Below are positions 32,721 through 46,353 of a DNA stretch of 64,000 bases, piece by piece; position 1 is the first letter of the stretch; the number at the start of each line of letters is the position of its first letter. The position numbers and the translations under genes are program-made. A model generated the notes under the pieces. The model was not told where the DNA came from and searched no databases. It saw only the letters and a list, made by a program, of their open reading frames with translations. Location: the NCBI GenBank assembly GCA_947462335.1, contig OX381719.1, forward strand, positions 64,830,808 to 64,894,807. Direction: 5' to 3'. This DNA comes from Harmothoe impar. Its lineage: Eukaryota > Annelida > Polychaeta > Phyllodocida > Polynoidae.

Positions 32721-34600
32721 GTGTTTATGGAGAAATATTATGCCTTTGATGTTAGCCCAAGTCACCCACCTCAACACAAGGAGATTATTGACTATAATGT
32801 TAGCCCATGTCACGCACCCTGACCCCAGGTAAATATTACCAGATCATTTATCACTATTCACCTGCAGACAACAGACATTGACTCAGTACACACCAGGCTG
32901 TGATAAAGTTACCGGTGCCTATCAAATACAGCTGGTGCCTACCATTTCTCCACAGCACATATCATTTATATCATCATATATATCCTGTGTTTGTGCTACT
33001 GCAGACTTTCAGCAGAAGAAGTCTTTACTGTAGAGCCTGTATATGGGATATATGCGTCCGCTTTACCATGAGTAATAAACACCATGTAGCATTGTACTTA
33101 GCTACTGAGGTATTGTTATAGGTCCACATAAGATTGTATAACTCATTGTTTGGGAAGGGATATATACAGTACACATGTGTGGTCAGCCAGTGTGCATGGC
33201 CCTGTTCAGTCTGTATGGCACTGTGAACATTTTTTCTAGAAGCTCCTTCTCTGTCAATATGTTAGCTTCACCTATACCAATCATTATATGGGAGCATGGC
33301 TTGAAAGAAGTAAAAGCATATAAAGAACATACTAATTTTGGAGTTGCATATCTATTTATGATGAATCTTATATATAATGCAATGGGACAAAAGTAATCAA
33401 GTATGTATAATACAAATTGTATTAACTTCCCTACAAGGTTGACATATTGGGAAGAGAAATAATTATTTTTCCTATTTCTAGTATGGAATGAAAATTTCCC
33501 CTTTTTTTCTTTATTAATAGAATACACTGTTTGACTGTTTTATTGTCTACTTTATTACAGTCAAATACTAATACCTAATTGAATATGAACTTAATATGAA
33601 GGGAGTCTAAAACCATCCCAATTTGTTTTGCAGCATGCTTACATGAAACACGGGTGGGGATGGGGGTCTAGAGTCTTTTTGACACACTCTTTATGTTTGC
33701 ATAGTCATTATTCTGGAGAAAGATCTGGCTTATGTAACTGGTATTTTAAAGGTTAAGTCATGTAGTTGCCACATGAAAAGGGGTGATTGCATTGCAGAGA
33801 TTATCTTACATTAAAACAAAGAGAAATTTGGTCAACTTTATCCTAGAAATGGAGTTTGTTTGTAAGGTATGCACTGAGTACATACTATTTTTATATCTTC
33901 GTATCTTTATTGCCTGCCAAAATACTCATAGGGATTGGGCCTGGCCTCACAGTCAGACAGTAGCGGTTTACTTCTGCAATTAAGTATAAAGATAATGCAG
34001 GAAACTATGTATTTCACTTAATATTTCTACCACACACACACATACTCTCCACAAACTTGTACAGAATCACTGTATGTTAAGCATTGTTTTATATTGACTG
34101 GTAGCATGCTAGTTTCACCCATAGGCACTTCCTATAAACTACTTCTGTCAGATTCCTCTCCATGCCCCACTACCCCTACTGAACTCTGATCCCTACCCCT
34201 GAAGGTATTGAAGGGTATATATAGGGTTGGTGTAAGGGTTTGATGACAGATAGCCTTATGGACCCTTATGCCACATGGATAAATTTCTCTCTCATAGAAT
34301 CAATATCAGCAAACGCTGTCTTGGTCAAATAGAATATTCATACATCCAATAATTTTTGTAGTATTTCTGTCACTGCCTGTACCAGTAACATAACAGCATC
34401 TGATCCTGCAGTGAGCAGGAAACATGAGGGGATTAGCTGTCGGCAACAGTGTACAGCCAGTGAGGGGGAAATTGGGGCTGAAAGGTGATTTTGGAGGCCA
34501 CAGTGTCAAGTTGGCAGACATGTAGGTAACTTTGGCCGATTTTATAGACAGCCTCAGGCATTTCATGGCACACAGAGTTTTTTATGCCGAAGTGGTGGCA
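32721..34600. other. Non-coding DNA
   Basis: No gene or clear repeat recognised. Short ORFs near 33175-33527 on both strands lack any family feature. Confidence 0.45.
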
Positions 34601-34607
34601 TAGCCAC

Positions 34608-34633
34608 CTGGTGGTGCCGCCAGGCACCACCAG
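34608..34633. repeat. Perfect 11-bp-stem hairpin
   Basis: CTGGTGGTGCC and GGCACCACCAG are separated by GCCA. A smaller stem (GTGGC/GCCAC) lies just upstream. It could be a degraded transposon end or a structured RNA; no further context supports either. Confidence 0.7.
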
Positions 34634-34775
34634 AACAAGGTATACGATGTTTGCACTTTGCCAGAAGTCAGAATGGGCACCGCCGTCTTGGATTGTGCCG
34701 CCATCTTGGATTAAGGTGTCACAACACAAATTTATGCTATGTGATGACAATAATAAAAATCAACCTTTGATATTT

Positions 34776-35503
34776 CCTGAGGTTGATTATAATCATACCT
34801 ACCCCCCTAATATGGACCCAAGGAATTCAATGGTTCTATAGGTTTGTTACTAATACAGCTGGTTGCCTAGCAACGGCTATTCTAATTGTTTATCTGCCTA
34901 GCAACACACATTTCCATGGTCCTGAGGGTGATTATAATCATACCTACCCCCCCTAATATGGACCCAAGGAATTAAATGGTTCTTTCGGTTTGTTGCTAAT
35001 ACAGCTGGTTGCCTAGCAACGGCTATTCTAATTGTTTATCTGCCTAGCAACACACATTTCCATGGTCCTGAGGTTGATTATAATCATACCTATCCCCCCT
35101 AATATGGACCCAAGGAATTCAATGGTTCTATTAGTTTGTTGCTAATACAGCTGGTTGCCTAGCAACGGCTATTCTTATTGTTTATCTGCCTAGCAACACA
35201 CATTTCCATGGTCCTGAAGTTGATTATAATCATACCTACCCCCCCTAATATGGACCCAAGGAATTTAATGGTTCTATCCATTTGTTGCTAATACAGCTGG
35301 TTGCCTAACAACGGCTATTCTAATTGTTTATCTGCCTAGCAACACACATTTCCATGGTCCTGAAGTTGATTATAATCATACCTACCCCCCTAATATGGAC
35401 CAAAGGAATTCAATGGTTCTATTAGTTTGTTGCTAATCCAGCTGGTTGCCTAGCAACATCTATTGTAATTGTTTATCTGCCTAGCAACACACATTTCCTT
35501 ACC
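34776..35503 (+). repeat. 146-bp satellite, five tandem copies
   Basis: Units start at 34776, 34921, 35067, 35213 and 35359 (spacing 145-146 bp) with CCTGAGGTTGATTATAATC or a close variant. Each contains GTTGCCTAGCAAC (one base changed in the fourth unit) and a second GCCTAGCAAC about 30 bp later. A related fragment lies at about 59745-59830. No coding capacity. Confidence 0.9.
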
Positions 35504-35659
35504 CCCTTGCATGGACCCAAGGAATTCGTAGGAAATGCCATATTTGAAGTAATATCATCCTTTCCCCTGATAACCCCTTCCCGGCCCTGCTTTTTTGGTA
35601 TCTTGAATGGGTTCCCTTCAAACATACCAACCATGCAGACATTATGTTTCTTCGAATGC

Positions 35660-35731
35660 AAGAATTGCGGTTGTTGCTGCATATAAAAATGCCTGAGGCA
35701 TTTTTTAGGCGGCAACAACCGCAATTCTTGT
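35660..35731. repeat. Nested hairpin
   Basis: An outer ~20-bp inverted repeat (AAGAATTGCGGTTGTTGC / GCAACAACCGCAATTCTT) encloses an inner stem AAAATGCC-TGA-GGCATTTT. This is a small foldback structure, possibly a MITE remnant. Confidence 0.75.
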
Positions 35732-35739
35732 TATATGAC

Positions 35740-36790
35740 AATACAGACCAGTGCAGTGATTCCAAATCTCACTAAATGTATTACTAAGCAATGTCTGAAA
35801 CTCAAAATGTTGATGTGTGATAATTCTATACATAGATAACAACCGATTTACATTCCAGATATGAAAAGTTTACCCAAAAATTGAATAATTCTCAGAAGAC
35901 TACTGCATTCTCCATGAAAATGCACCTTTCGCCATCTTTGGGCATATCTTTTTCACTAATTTGCCATTCTGATGCCCCCTGGTGGCCAAAAATGGTACTT
36001 GAAAATACCTGCAAATCGTAATGCAAGTTGAGTCACATATATGCTCACAAATTATTAGGAGGCCGACTCTGATAAGTAGAGTGACTATTCACAAAGCTTG
36101 AAAGAGTAGGCCATGATGCTTTATACTCAAATATACACCTTTGCCAATAATTGCACACCGCCACCTGTGGAACAAGTACAGTTAAGGCAGAGAGATTTGG
36201 AAACTGAGAGTTGTCAGTTTGATTTAAAATACATAAAATCTGATCTGTAAAATTGAATTAGAAATCAGTTTGTTTTCACTAAAAGTTTTGAGCTCAAGAA
36301 TCACATACAGACACATATTACTTCTGGAAAACTTCTAGGAATTCACAACATATTTCTATGTTGTGTGGCAGACCTCCATGGTGATTACTAATGTGCTGTC
36401 AACAGGGATGTTATAGTCAATAAAGGGATTTAAGAATTTGAAAATATTTCAGAACTCTCTGAGTAAAGTGATATCCTGTTGTAGGGCTACTAATTAGTGC
36501 ACTAGGAATCCTAAACTGATGTGATATATAGTCAGTCTGTGCTGGCAGTAACTCAATTTATTTTTAAATGGTTTGAAGAAATATCAAGTCGGGTAGGCTT
36601 AAGCACTGAGCCTCGTATTTCTCAAAAGGTGAATAACCAGCCCCCGTATTTCCTCAAACCTCCGTATTTCGCCAAAACTTTACTTCCGGTATAGCGTAAG
36701 GATTCTCAAAAGGTCAAAGGTCAAAGGGCACTGTTAAATTCTCCCTACTGTTGACGACATCTCAAACCTGTCCGAGGGACGGTACTGCAT
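35740..36790. other. Non-coding DNA
   Basis: No gene. CGTATTTC motifs at 36600-36670 resemble those inside the foldback at 37410-37556, hinting that this is part of a related repeat. Confidence 0.4.
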
Positions 36791-36885
36791 TCAGTGTGGC
36801 CGAGATGGTCTGACGGTTAGCGCTTTCGCTTTGCACCGCGGCGGCCGGGATTCGATTCCCGGACGAATCTGGCGTTTCCAAAGTC

Positions 36886-36916
<31 letters not shown>
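36790..36916 (+). repeat. tRNA-derived sequence (SINE head or pseudo-tRNA)
   Basis: It has a Pol III A box (TGGCCGAGATGG, 36797-36808), a plausible D stem, and a B box (GGATTCGATTCC, 36848-36859) in a T arm with 5-bp stems CCGGG/CCCGG. It ends in 24 T (36893-36916). The T loop has one base too many, and the acceptor and anticodon stems do not pair, so it is not a functional tRNA. Confidence 0.6.
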
Positions 36917-37409
36917 GCGTGCTCGATTTTTCTTTTACTATATTATCGTTTAACCCATTGAGGCCGGCCAAGAAAAATTGATTCTAGCCAGGGGGCCGGA
37001 TTTTTTTTTCAACTTTTTTCCCAGGGGCCGGGGGTCTCCAAAATCCCATAGAGTTAAGTCAATTATAATCGACATCCGGCCCCACATGGTGTAGTAAATA
37101 ATCGACATCCGGCCAGGGATGGATGTTGATTATAATCGACATTCGCCCTCAATGGGTTAATCGTCTTCCTTTTTGATAAATTAACGCATTTGAATTGTAA
37201 ATCAGGTCTAATTTGTATAATTAAAGATGATAGAGACGATAGGGAGGGGGGGAACTTTTTTTTTGCCAACCATATCACGCACGCGCAGAGACCGGAAGTG
37301 AAGTCGAGCAAGGTGTCATGGCAGCGTTGGGACGTGAGGGGGGACGATGCAGGTTAATAAATTGTCTTTTTCTCTGTTATTAGGTAACAAATGCATTTAA
37401 AAATAAATA
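36917..37409. other. Non-coding DNA with short direct repeats
   Basis: TAATCGACATCCGGCC-type blocks recur at about 37066, 37100 and 37132. No gene seen. Confidence 0.45.
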
Positions 37410-37556
37410 CAGGATCAGTTTAAGTTCCGTATTTCCCCTCCAGATTGACCTCTCAAGGCTCCGTATTTCGTTTCGACCCTTATAAAGGGTCTCAACGAAA
37501 TACGGAGCCTTTCGAGGTCAATCTGTCGGGGAAATACGGGACTTAAACAAATCCTG
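37410..37556. mobile_element. Foldback MITE, TA target
   Basis: An imperfect inverted repeat of ~70-bp arms covers the whole 147 bp. The ends are CAGGAT...ATCCTG, flanked by TA on both sides, which fits a Tc1/mariner-type target. Arms include CCGTATTTC and GGCTCCGTATTTCGT with their complements. Confidence 0.65.
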
Positions 37557-38029
37557 TATACATATTTTGATGGATAATTCTAAATTGTGTCCTTTACATG
37601 AGGTACCCCTTTACAGGTGTACTGGAAAAACATTAGGTGAGCCCATGCCTTTATTCACAGAGATTTGATATTTTCTCTGGCTTACAAAACATGAAGAAAC
37701 TGTTTTAAAAGATATTCTAATGTGAAATTCAGTTGTTTACTCACAGTTTATTGGTAATCCTTGTTCTCAGCTAATAAACGTTTGATGTATAGTTGAGCTT
37801 ATATATTCTTAGCTTTTAGTGTCAGGTTATCAGGTGACTAGGATCTTAAAGGAGTGTATTTAAACATTTATGATTGGTCAAATTTCAGCAAAAATGTTTT
37901 TATCTGAATTATGAAACAATGTATAGAGCTTTTAGATAGATACCCTTTCCCTGTTCCTTCATAACAACATTACTATGTAGAGAGTTATATTATAAGAGGA
38001 TATTGCTACAGTCATTGTTTCTGACACAG

Positions 38030-38116
38030 CTTTTGAGAGGGTGTCACCTTAGAGCCCTACTGAACACCCACATGTCACTCAAAACCAAGCTGAAAAAGGT
38101 GCTCAATCTGGTACAG
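38030..38116 (+). other. Candidate exon, 29 codons
   Basis: A pyrimidine-containing acceptor (TTGTTTCTGACACAG) precedes, and a consensus donor (CAG|GTGAGT) follows, an 87-nt open stretch, exactly 29 codons (LLRGCHLRALLNTHM then Lys/Leu-rich). I do not recognise the protein. This is a splice-signal argument only, and chance is possible. Confidence 0.25.
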
Positions 38117-38219
38117 GTGAGTTTGGAGCAGCTCAGACAGATCCAATATGGCTCGGACAGGAACGCTTCAGTTCATGTCAACATGATCAGGTCCATTATT
38201 GACTACTGCAGCTTCTTAA

Positions 38220-38333
38220 ATGGCGGGGGCTCAGTATTGGCAGTGCAGAAGCTCCAGACACCTCAGAACAGTGGCCTGTGAATCATTGAGAAACCTTAAG
38301 AAATTGTTCTACAGCGTCCCAGAGTTCTTTGAG
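38220..38333 (+). other. Candidate second exon
   Basis: An open frame starts at ATG 38220 (or a later acceptor) and ends SLRNLKKLFYSVPEFFE before a donor-like GAG|GTAACA at 38334. It is about 100 bp downstream of the 38030-38116 candidate, on the same strand. A third weak piece lies at 38806-38856: acceptor CTGTTTTCTCAG, 16 codons, then TGA. No homology recognised. Confidence 0.2.
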
Positions 38334-38927
38334 GTAACAACACAGTATCTATATCAAAGTAAATAAAATCTTATAAGACCCCCATGAAGCATATTGGAGA
38401 TTATAATTAGTTTACATGAGACTTTCTCTTTAGTCCACTAATATTTGGTACATGTATTTTCTTTTCGTGAACAATCAACTCTTTGGAGTAGTTATATTTT
38501 TATTACTTTTCTTGGCATTCAAATAAGACCATACTATGTATAATACGACTTGAATGCCAATAAGAATTACCAACATTACATTTCTTTTATACAACCATAA
38601 AAAGCAATGTTGTTCCACCTTCTTCAGCCTTAGGAATGGCTGACAAGGGGGTTGGTGAACTGATGAGCGTAAATGAGGGTTCCGGGACAGTTAATGGACA
38701 ACTTTATCGAAAAGATACAACTAAGACACAGCACCCTCTTGGTTTACATTAGTTGAAAGAGCTGTCGGAGGCAAACTTCTCTTGAAACTCACTCTGTTTT
38801 CTCAGGTACAGTGGGACTGCTTCTACCGTGTTAGTTTCCACATTAGTGACAGCTGAAAGTAAGGTAGGGAAGTAAGTATGAGTCTATTATCTTAATTTAT
38901 ACTAAATTGTTATGGTGAAAGTCATAC
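38334..38927. other. Non-coding DNA between candidate exon and MITE
   Basis: Apart from the weak 38806-38856 exon candidate, nothing is recognisable. Confidence 0.4.
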
Positions 38928-38930
38928 TTA

Positions 38931-39070
38931 CCCAGTAAACAAAAAACAACATTTTATAAGGTTATATAACGTTAAATAACGTTTCTCTCAGGCTCCTTAC
39001 TATGGCATAACGTTATATGTAATTTTATAACGTTACTTTGACGTAAAATAACGTTTTTTTGTTAGCTGGG
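38931..39070. mobile_element. 140-bp MITE with AACGTT palindromes
   Basis: Ends CCCAG...CTGGG, flanked by TTA on both sides (38928-38930 and 39071-39073), which fits PIF/Harbinger-type targets. Inside, AACGTT or TAACGTTA occurs about six times, so the whole unit can fold on itself. Confidence 0.75.
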
Positions 39071-39073
39071 TTA

Positions 39074-40394
39074 AAGTGTTGAGACGCCATGTTTTCTGTA
39101 AGTGATAATAAATGTGATTAAAAGGTCAAATGTTTCAAGCTTAAAGGCTTCCTAGGAAATAAATTCCTTCTTCAACCTTCTGCCACCTGATCATCATGCC
39201 TCAGAATCTTCATCTAGCAGCTGCTTATGTATCATTCTTTCTCTCTCAACAATGCGACACAACCAACAATCCCTTAAAAGAGTTAACACAGTTTTTACAG
39301 GGTCATCAACTTCATACAACATGCATATCTGACACTTGGACTGTTCTCCCACCTGACTATTATTGTGTAAACAACTCAAACCACAGTTTTAGAACTTAAC
39401 ACCAGGGTTCCTTTTCCTGATTTCAACTATCAAACCTAATCAAAATATAACATTAAGATTCAATTTCATCAATGTTAATGACCTAAATGCAGGGGTTTTC
39501 CTATACATGTTTAGATATCCCCATTACATTACCAGAATTGTGCGCTGAATCACTTGCTTCCATTAGCACAGTGATAACAACATTGGTCTTTAACTAACTC
39601 CACAACTATTAAAAGTATTAAATTCTGACTACTGGTTAAAATATAGATTTGTCGTTATATATATTCCCTTGAACATAATTTTTGAAGACAATTGTATGCC
39701 CTACCTAGCTATCTGAGTACAACTTGCTCCAAAGGAGAGCCAGTGAGATGTTTCTGTCACAATTTGATTTAACGTGACACATAAGGAGATCATAATCCCT
39801 GGTGGTTATGTATATCATACTATTCTATCTATTACCCTGACCTCTATTTCTAAAGAACCTCCTGTCATCCTACCTATCAGCCTGTCCTGAAATGCTGTCT
39901 TGTGCTCTAGTAACCATCTTGTCATGATGCCAGCCATACTGAAGTCTGATGCCACTTCTTTCTTTGCCCAGTGTCAACCCAGATCTGTGACATTCATTAT
40001 CATTCCAATATTTGTCTGAGATGGTATGTACCATATTATATCAGAGCTAGTAGTAAAAGGCATTACCAAAAGTGCATTAACTGGAAGTGACTGATAATTG
40101 CCATACATTCAGAATAGTCAGTTAGGATGTAGACTGCTGACAGTCAGACAGTGACATCCTGATGAGGCCTATTTCTGGTCTGATGGCACTACAAAACTGC
40201 AGGCTGTAGGTAATTACAGATATTTAAGGTTGCACAGAGAGGCTCTTCAGATGCAACATTACTACGGTTCCCATGGCTATATGGTATTATTACTGTTGCC
40301 TCCTTTAGCTGCCTCTGTCTTTTTCTTTAGAATCCCCTAAAGGCCAAACCCAAGTCATTCAATACTGCCATGCCAATGAATACTTGGGAAAGAG
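39074..40394. other. Non-coding DNA
   Basis: No gene or clear repeat recognised. Overlapping short ORFs on both strands near 39194-39399 have no coding signature. Confidence 0.45.
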
Positions 40395-43300
40395 AGCCAG
40401 AAAGAGAGATGAAATTAATCTATTCTTGAGGCCAGCCAGGACTACCCTTCGACTCCCTGTTTTTACTCTTTGTAAGCAATGACATGGATAAGGTGAGAAG
40501 ATGATTATATAGGTTCACTTAAGCTTAATGTGACATTGGTAATAGAGATTTATTTGACTTTCAACATTATTAGGATGTGATGCAATCAGCACATTACAGT
40601 CCATTAAACTACGCTGGGGAGTTCGCAAAAAATATGAGCACATAGGAGATTATGACTGAACTTGAAACCACATATTAACTTTTGTCTTATATTACATTCC
40701 TTTTAGCTTTTTTCAAAATAGTTTTGTATTTGTTCAATGTTCACAATAAACACGAGTACATAGAAGAGTATGAAATACCGCGCTGCCTTGAAACCACCAA
40801 TTTGTTAAATACAACCTTCACACAGTGCTACTCATCTGCTAGTGGCATATTAATAAAAGCACCTAGTGATGTAATTTTTGATGAAAGCTGATGGGCATGT
40901 TCCAACCCCCCAGATGTCCAGTTCAAGTAGTCAGGTTTCCAGGCTGATGATCACCAGGCTGATAAGACAGTGACAAGTCTATAGTTACATGCAAGTGACT
41001 AACACAATAATTATCTAGTTCAGAAATCTAAAATCAGTAATATCGCATCGAAATTCAGTACATAGTCATTCGAATATCCTATCAGGCTGCACTATGTATG
41101 ATAATACAGCAAGTTATGTCTATGTGATGAAAGTAATCTGCAGCAAATTTCACTGCCTTATCATTAAAGCACTAATAAGGCGTGGCAACTGCATTATGTT
41201 CTTTCCTCTCACACATTTAGGTTTATGAGTCTGTGCAGACCCATGTGATGGTCACATTGAGAATATTTATGGTGGACACTATTTTAATCGGGACATTTGG
41301 ATTTCATGAATAATAGGCTTTGGCTAGGCAGGTACTGAGTACAATAGCACTTTGCCTACAAGGTCTTTTAACTTAAATAGTTTTTTCTCTTACAAGTTGG
41401 TAATAGCTTTTATTTCTTGAGATGTAAACGATGATGAGATGAGAATCTTGATCACAATTTAAGCCACTGTCAGGAAATAACAATAAAAGTCAGTGCTAAT
41501 AATAATGATATTGAAAGGTAAAATTAGATTTGACAAATATCTTTGGATTCTCATTTCTACAGTAATGCTGATGATGATTGATGGAGGACTCCTTGTGAAT
41601 TACAGACCCGTCTCTTAACATAAAAATTAGTGGTCTCCACAGAGTGTCACCCTTCCCTGGCATTCATCTCGCATCCTAATTAGTGTTTCTATGTAGCATT
41701 GGAAATGCGTATAAGGGCTGATGCCTAAAATGACTATTTCAGTGTGCCTATTGTAAAAATTCATTCACAGCCCCAGCCATAAAATATATCCCTGCTGGAA
41801 AGAGGATCAACCCATCCTACATGGTACGTTATAGTTCTCATAGAGCCTGGCTCCTTTCTCATCAATGTTACTCATCAGGTGCCTGAAACTCCTTGACATG
41901 ACCATGCCAGTGAACTTGAGTCGGTAGCCTTTTTTCACCCTGGCTCCCCTCCCTGCCATATATAGCTAAGTTAGGAAGCCACTGTACCGTTAGTATTACC
42001 AAGTTGAAATCTAGTTTAGGCTGAGAGAACTTTGGTCCTGCAAGTATAATAGTTGAGAAAACTAGATATGTGTAGGGAGACACAAAGAGAAATAACCCCG
42101 CCTTCATAACTCTCTAAAGGGTCATATCCTGATATTTGCTTACACCTGTTTATGGGTTTGGTTAAGAGCCCTATATCCATGTAAAGGGTATGATACCATC
42201 TAACTATCTGGACCCTGAAGGATATGGGTTCCCCCTGAAGGAAATCACAGAGGTAACTCTACTTATTTTGGGATTCATTAAGGATAAAAACTAATTCCAC
42301 GTTTGTTTGTTGAAATTACAATATAATATTGCAATTAGTAACTTCTTTTTGTTCCTTGCCTCACATTGTATTCAGTTCTTCTCCACTCCTGTTGTATGAT
42401 AAGATAATATAAAGAACCATGTCTTTGGTTCTGCCTTTTCCAAACATTTCCATCTGCTCTCACATGTTTCAGACCCATCCAGTAATGTAAATCATCATTG
42501 CAATCTTTGTTAATGATGCAACACCAATATCTTTCACCATACACCTGTGATGTGGGAGATGAGCTCTGATATAAAAAAAAGAATGTTGCTGGTGAATCAA
42601 ACGCCCTAGACATAAAAGGTGTATTCTTCCCCAAAGCATATGCACATGCATTTTTTAGAATTTCCCCGTTCATTATGGCATCCTCTGATGTAGTTGACTA
42701 TGAATGGGCATTATGTGATTATGTCTAGGCAACACTAATTCATACATGTATAAATTTATAACTTATCAATGTCTGCGGTGTGAGGTAAGCAAGATGTGCC
42801 ATCCGGGGTTGAAAAGAGCTGCTGTTAAGAGGATTTGGACACAAGTAATGAGGAAGGTAGGTATCATTTCAGAGTAAGTAATAAATTGCACTTGTAAAAT
42901 AATAATCAAGTCAGGACTTTACAGGGCCATAATAATTCTATTTATGGCTTTTACCAAGCATCTCGTTATCACATAAAAAGAAACTTTTCCAGACTTATGG
43001 TATATTCTTTTTGATGTTCCATTAGAAACTTTGCCTCACAGCATTCATTAACTTAAAGCATTAGCTTACACATTGAAAAGATTGAAAGTTTCATCCTTGT
43101 GTCATGCCATGTATACATTACTCAAACTTCGCAAACACTACCATGGAGCATTGACAGTTGGATAATGAGGAGATGAAGAGGGAGAGTAAGTGAGTGATCT
43201 GTTACTGGTACTTGGTCACGCTAAGGGTTGATACATGTGCCAGTGATGGTGGGGTGTAGCTATTAATACATGATACATATATATCAGACATTTTATCCAC

Positions 43301-46300
43301 AGGGACTTCTGATATGAAACAGCTGCCTTGCAGGTCTTCAATGAGTGTCAATTGAGTGTACAGTGACCAGAATTGACGAAATCCCTAGCTCTTTAGTCCA
43401 AACCTTTTTTATAAGCCAAATCTTTTTTCATTCTGTAATACTAGAAGCCAAATTACTTCACCAAAAATCTCCTCACGCATTGCATCTAGAGGGCATTATC
43501 ATACTGTTTGTGATTAGAAAGAAAAGGGTGTAACAAGGATGCATGATGAAACAAGGGAGGGAAAATAGGGGCTTCAGGTAGAGGTCAAAAGTAGAAATCA
43601 CTTTGCCTATTAAATTGAACATAGTGTCATATTCACTCTATGGATGTCTTTAGGCTCCTGATGAGCATTTAGTGAACAGGACACCAATCGATGTTTGATG
43701 AAGGGAGTGTTCAGCATCAAAAACTGCTGATGTAAAGTAAATTTACTAGTTACATCTTTGATTATAAGGATATATATGCAGTCTGGTGAGTAACAGGATG
43801 CATTATGATTTAATGTTGAATACATAATTCAGGACATTGATGTGAAACTATGTATTTCCTAGACATCAGAATACGGCAATATAGCTATGAGATACTGACG
43901 GCTTATTGGCTTGCTTCTGGAGAGAAAATAGGACAGCCTGTACTCTGAGGGATGTCAGATATTGACATTTACCAAAGGGAGGTTACGTGGCTGTAATGAA
44001 GGTAAAATCCACACATAACAGCGCCGAATGAAGACTGGCCGGCTGTGATAGTAAGGGGGTGGTTTTTGATGTGGGTCGCCACTAAATCTACTTGGCACAT
44101 TTCACACTAAAGCTTCCAAAGTAGCCAACATCCCAGTAAAAAAAAAGTTTAACTCCAATGTTTATCTCCAGTAGTCCTGTGCTATTTACAGGCCCATACC
44201 TCACCTCATCCAAAAGGAAATACCTGTCTATCACCATTAGAAATGACCTTACGAGTCCCCCTCTAATGTATGTTGGTCTGACAGCAGCTGTGGCCTGTCT
44301 TGGTAAAGGGTAATGAAGCATTCTGTGATCAGCGACAGGAAGGGCAGCTACACTCCTGTTAGTAATATAATCCTAGTCCTACTACTTGGGTCTGTTTTCC
44401 TTACTGAGAATAGGATTGATTTTGTTCATCATGAACAACACAGCTGCACCTTTCCCTTAAACTACAGCCTCCCTTCGTGGCTGCCCTTAGTGGCTCATCC
44501 TCCTTCCAAGTAGTATCTGACTATCAGTCTGTGAGGATATCCTCCATGTTAATCAAACAAACAATAATACAAACTGCAAAGTGTTTCTTATACCCTACAT
44601 GAAGGTTTTCATGGCTAAGTCAGCATCTAACCTTGTTACATCTTCACCACTAGAAGTGCTAGACCAGCTCTCATGCAGGTGTAAAGTCAGCTGTTATGGA
44701 GTGTATCAAGGTCCTTTTCCCTTAGGTGATACAGATAGGGGGGGGGGGGGGGTTGAGCTTGGGTGTGAGTAGTGGTATGAGTATGTTAAGCCAGAAAATA
44801 ACATTTTAAATATCTTTGGAAAAAAGAAGTAATTTGACAGGACTAGACAGTACATAGATGTCTAGTAGGTTGGAGCATTCCTTTATTTGAGAGCCTTAGA
44901 AACGTCATGCTATGGCAGAACAAAGTGTTTATCTAATTTGTTGTTCAGCAATCTTATTCAAATAGCCTGACCTTAGCAGATCTTTACTCACTGTATCTCA
45001 GCTAGTGAACAATGTCTATATTTCAGGCTTTCCTTCAGGCCATGATATGTCTAGTATTTCTTCATGGGCCACCTGTACTTACCAAACTACAGGTCCTGAG
45101 GATATCCACATCCTACTGTATCTCCTCCTTCTACTGCCTCCCTCTGCTACTGAGTTATACTGGGATGATTACTATGCACTCCATGGCTAAAATGACAATT
45201 TCCTCTGGCTACAACAAGAGATTCAGAAATCACAAGCAGCTCAGCATGCTGTTTTAATGGCTATTAAAGCCAGAATGTAAGGTTAAAATAATGCAGAACA
45301 AAGCAGATCAGAGTGGTCATTGTTCAAAGTATGTGAATTACAAACCGGCACTGTGCATGGTAACTGTGTACGAAAGTAATACATTGAGGGACACGGAGAA
45401 AGGTTTGTGTGCCGCTCCTGTTGGGTCTAAAAGACTTGCAGAGACAAGGTAATTTGTTTTTCCCAAAATCAACTGCTCCAGTTCCAGAAGCTACATTACT
45501 CTAGAGTTAACTTATTTAACAGAGTCTCTTGTCTGTGTCCTTTCCTTAAGCTTCACAAAACAGAATGCCTTGAATATGTAATGACTAGACTTCAGATCTA
45601 TAAATTTCAATTCCTAGTTCATTGTTCAAAGACTGCTTTCCATTTCAAAAAATATCATTGGAAAATGTTACCCCTGCTTATTCAAAAGCATCTAAGGAAG
45701 AAACTTAGATGTAGAATTAATACTATCCTCTTGCTAAAAGTAGTATAACAGATTACTTTTCTGGTTTACAATAAAACATTTGCTGCTTGATTCTATTGCT
45801 AGATTTGTTATGAAAAGTTAGTTGACATGTTAGCAATCCAGAAGAAGTTGCCAGGGCTTAATTACCAAAGGACTTGGACAGGAGGAGGAATAGAAAAAGA
45901 CTAGAGAGAGAATTTAAAATGTGAAGAAGTGAGGCTGGGTAATTGAAGATGGTGGTTAGATATGTTAACAGTCTCTAGATGTGTTCATGATGAGATAAAG
46001 GGAGTTATAGTATACCTGTGATATGGAGGTATTTAGGGAAAACCATTCATAATTGCAGTTTCAGCGTTGGGAAAAATACGTTTATTTATATATTTTTCAA
46101 AGTCTCCCTATTGTATTGATCAGGCAGAATGTAGTAAAGAATCCGTCTGGTGCTCTGAAACATCAAACTATAGTCCTTCAAGCTCATCCTCCCTCTGCCG
46201 CACCTGCTACCAGAGCATGCCTTATACACTGTATTTAACGTACAATGCTGCAGGCAAGGGTACTACTATAGTTCTACACCTCGCTGTACCTTGTTCATAG

Positions 46301-46353
46301 AACACACTTCATTCCTCTTGGATGCATCTCTCTCCCACCCTGCTTCATCTTAA

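Noticed and set aside
34776..35503. CRISPR array
   Set aside because: Units are 146-bp direct tandem copies without unique spacers, in an animal genome. It is a satellite.
36790..36916. Functional tRNA gene
   Set aside because: The A and B boxes and D stem are present, but the T loop has an extra base and the acceptor and anticodon stems do not pair.
45005..45257. ORFs near 45.0 kb and their counterpart near 52.0-52.3 kb as a duplicated gene
   Set aside because: The two copies are related at DNA level but indels shift the frame and add or remove segments. No coding constraint is evident.
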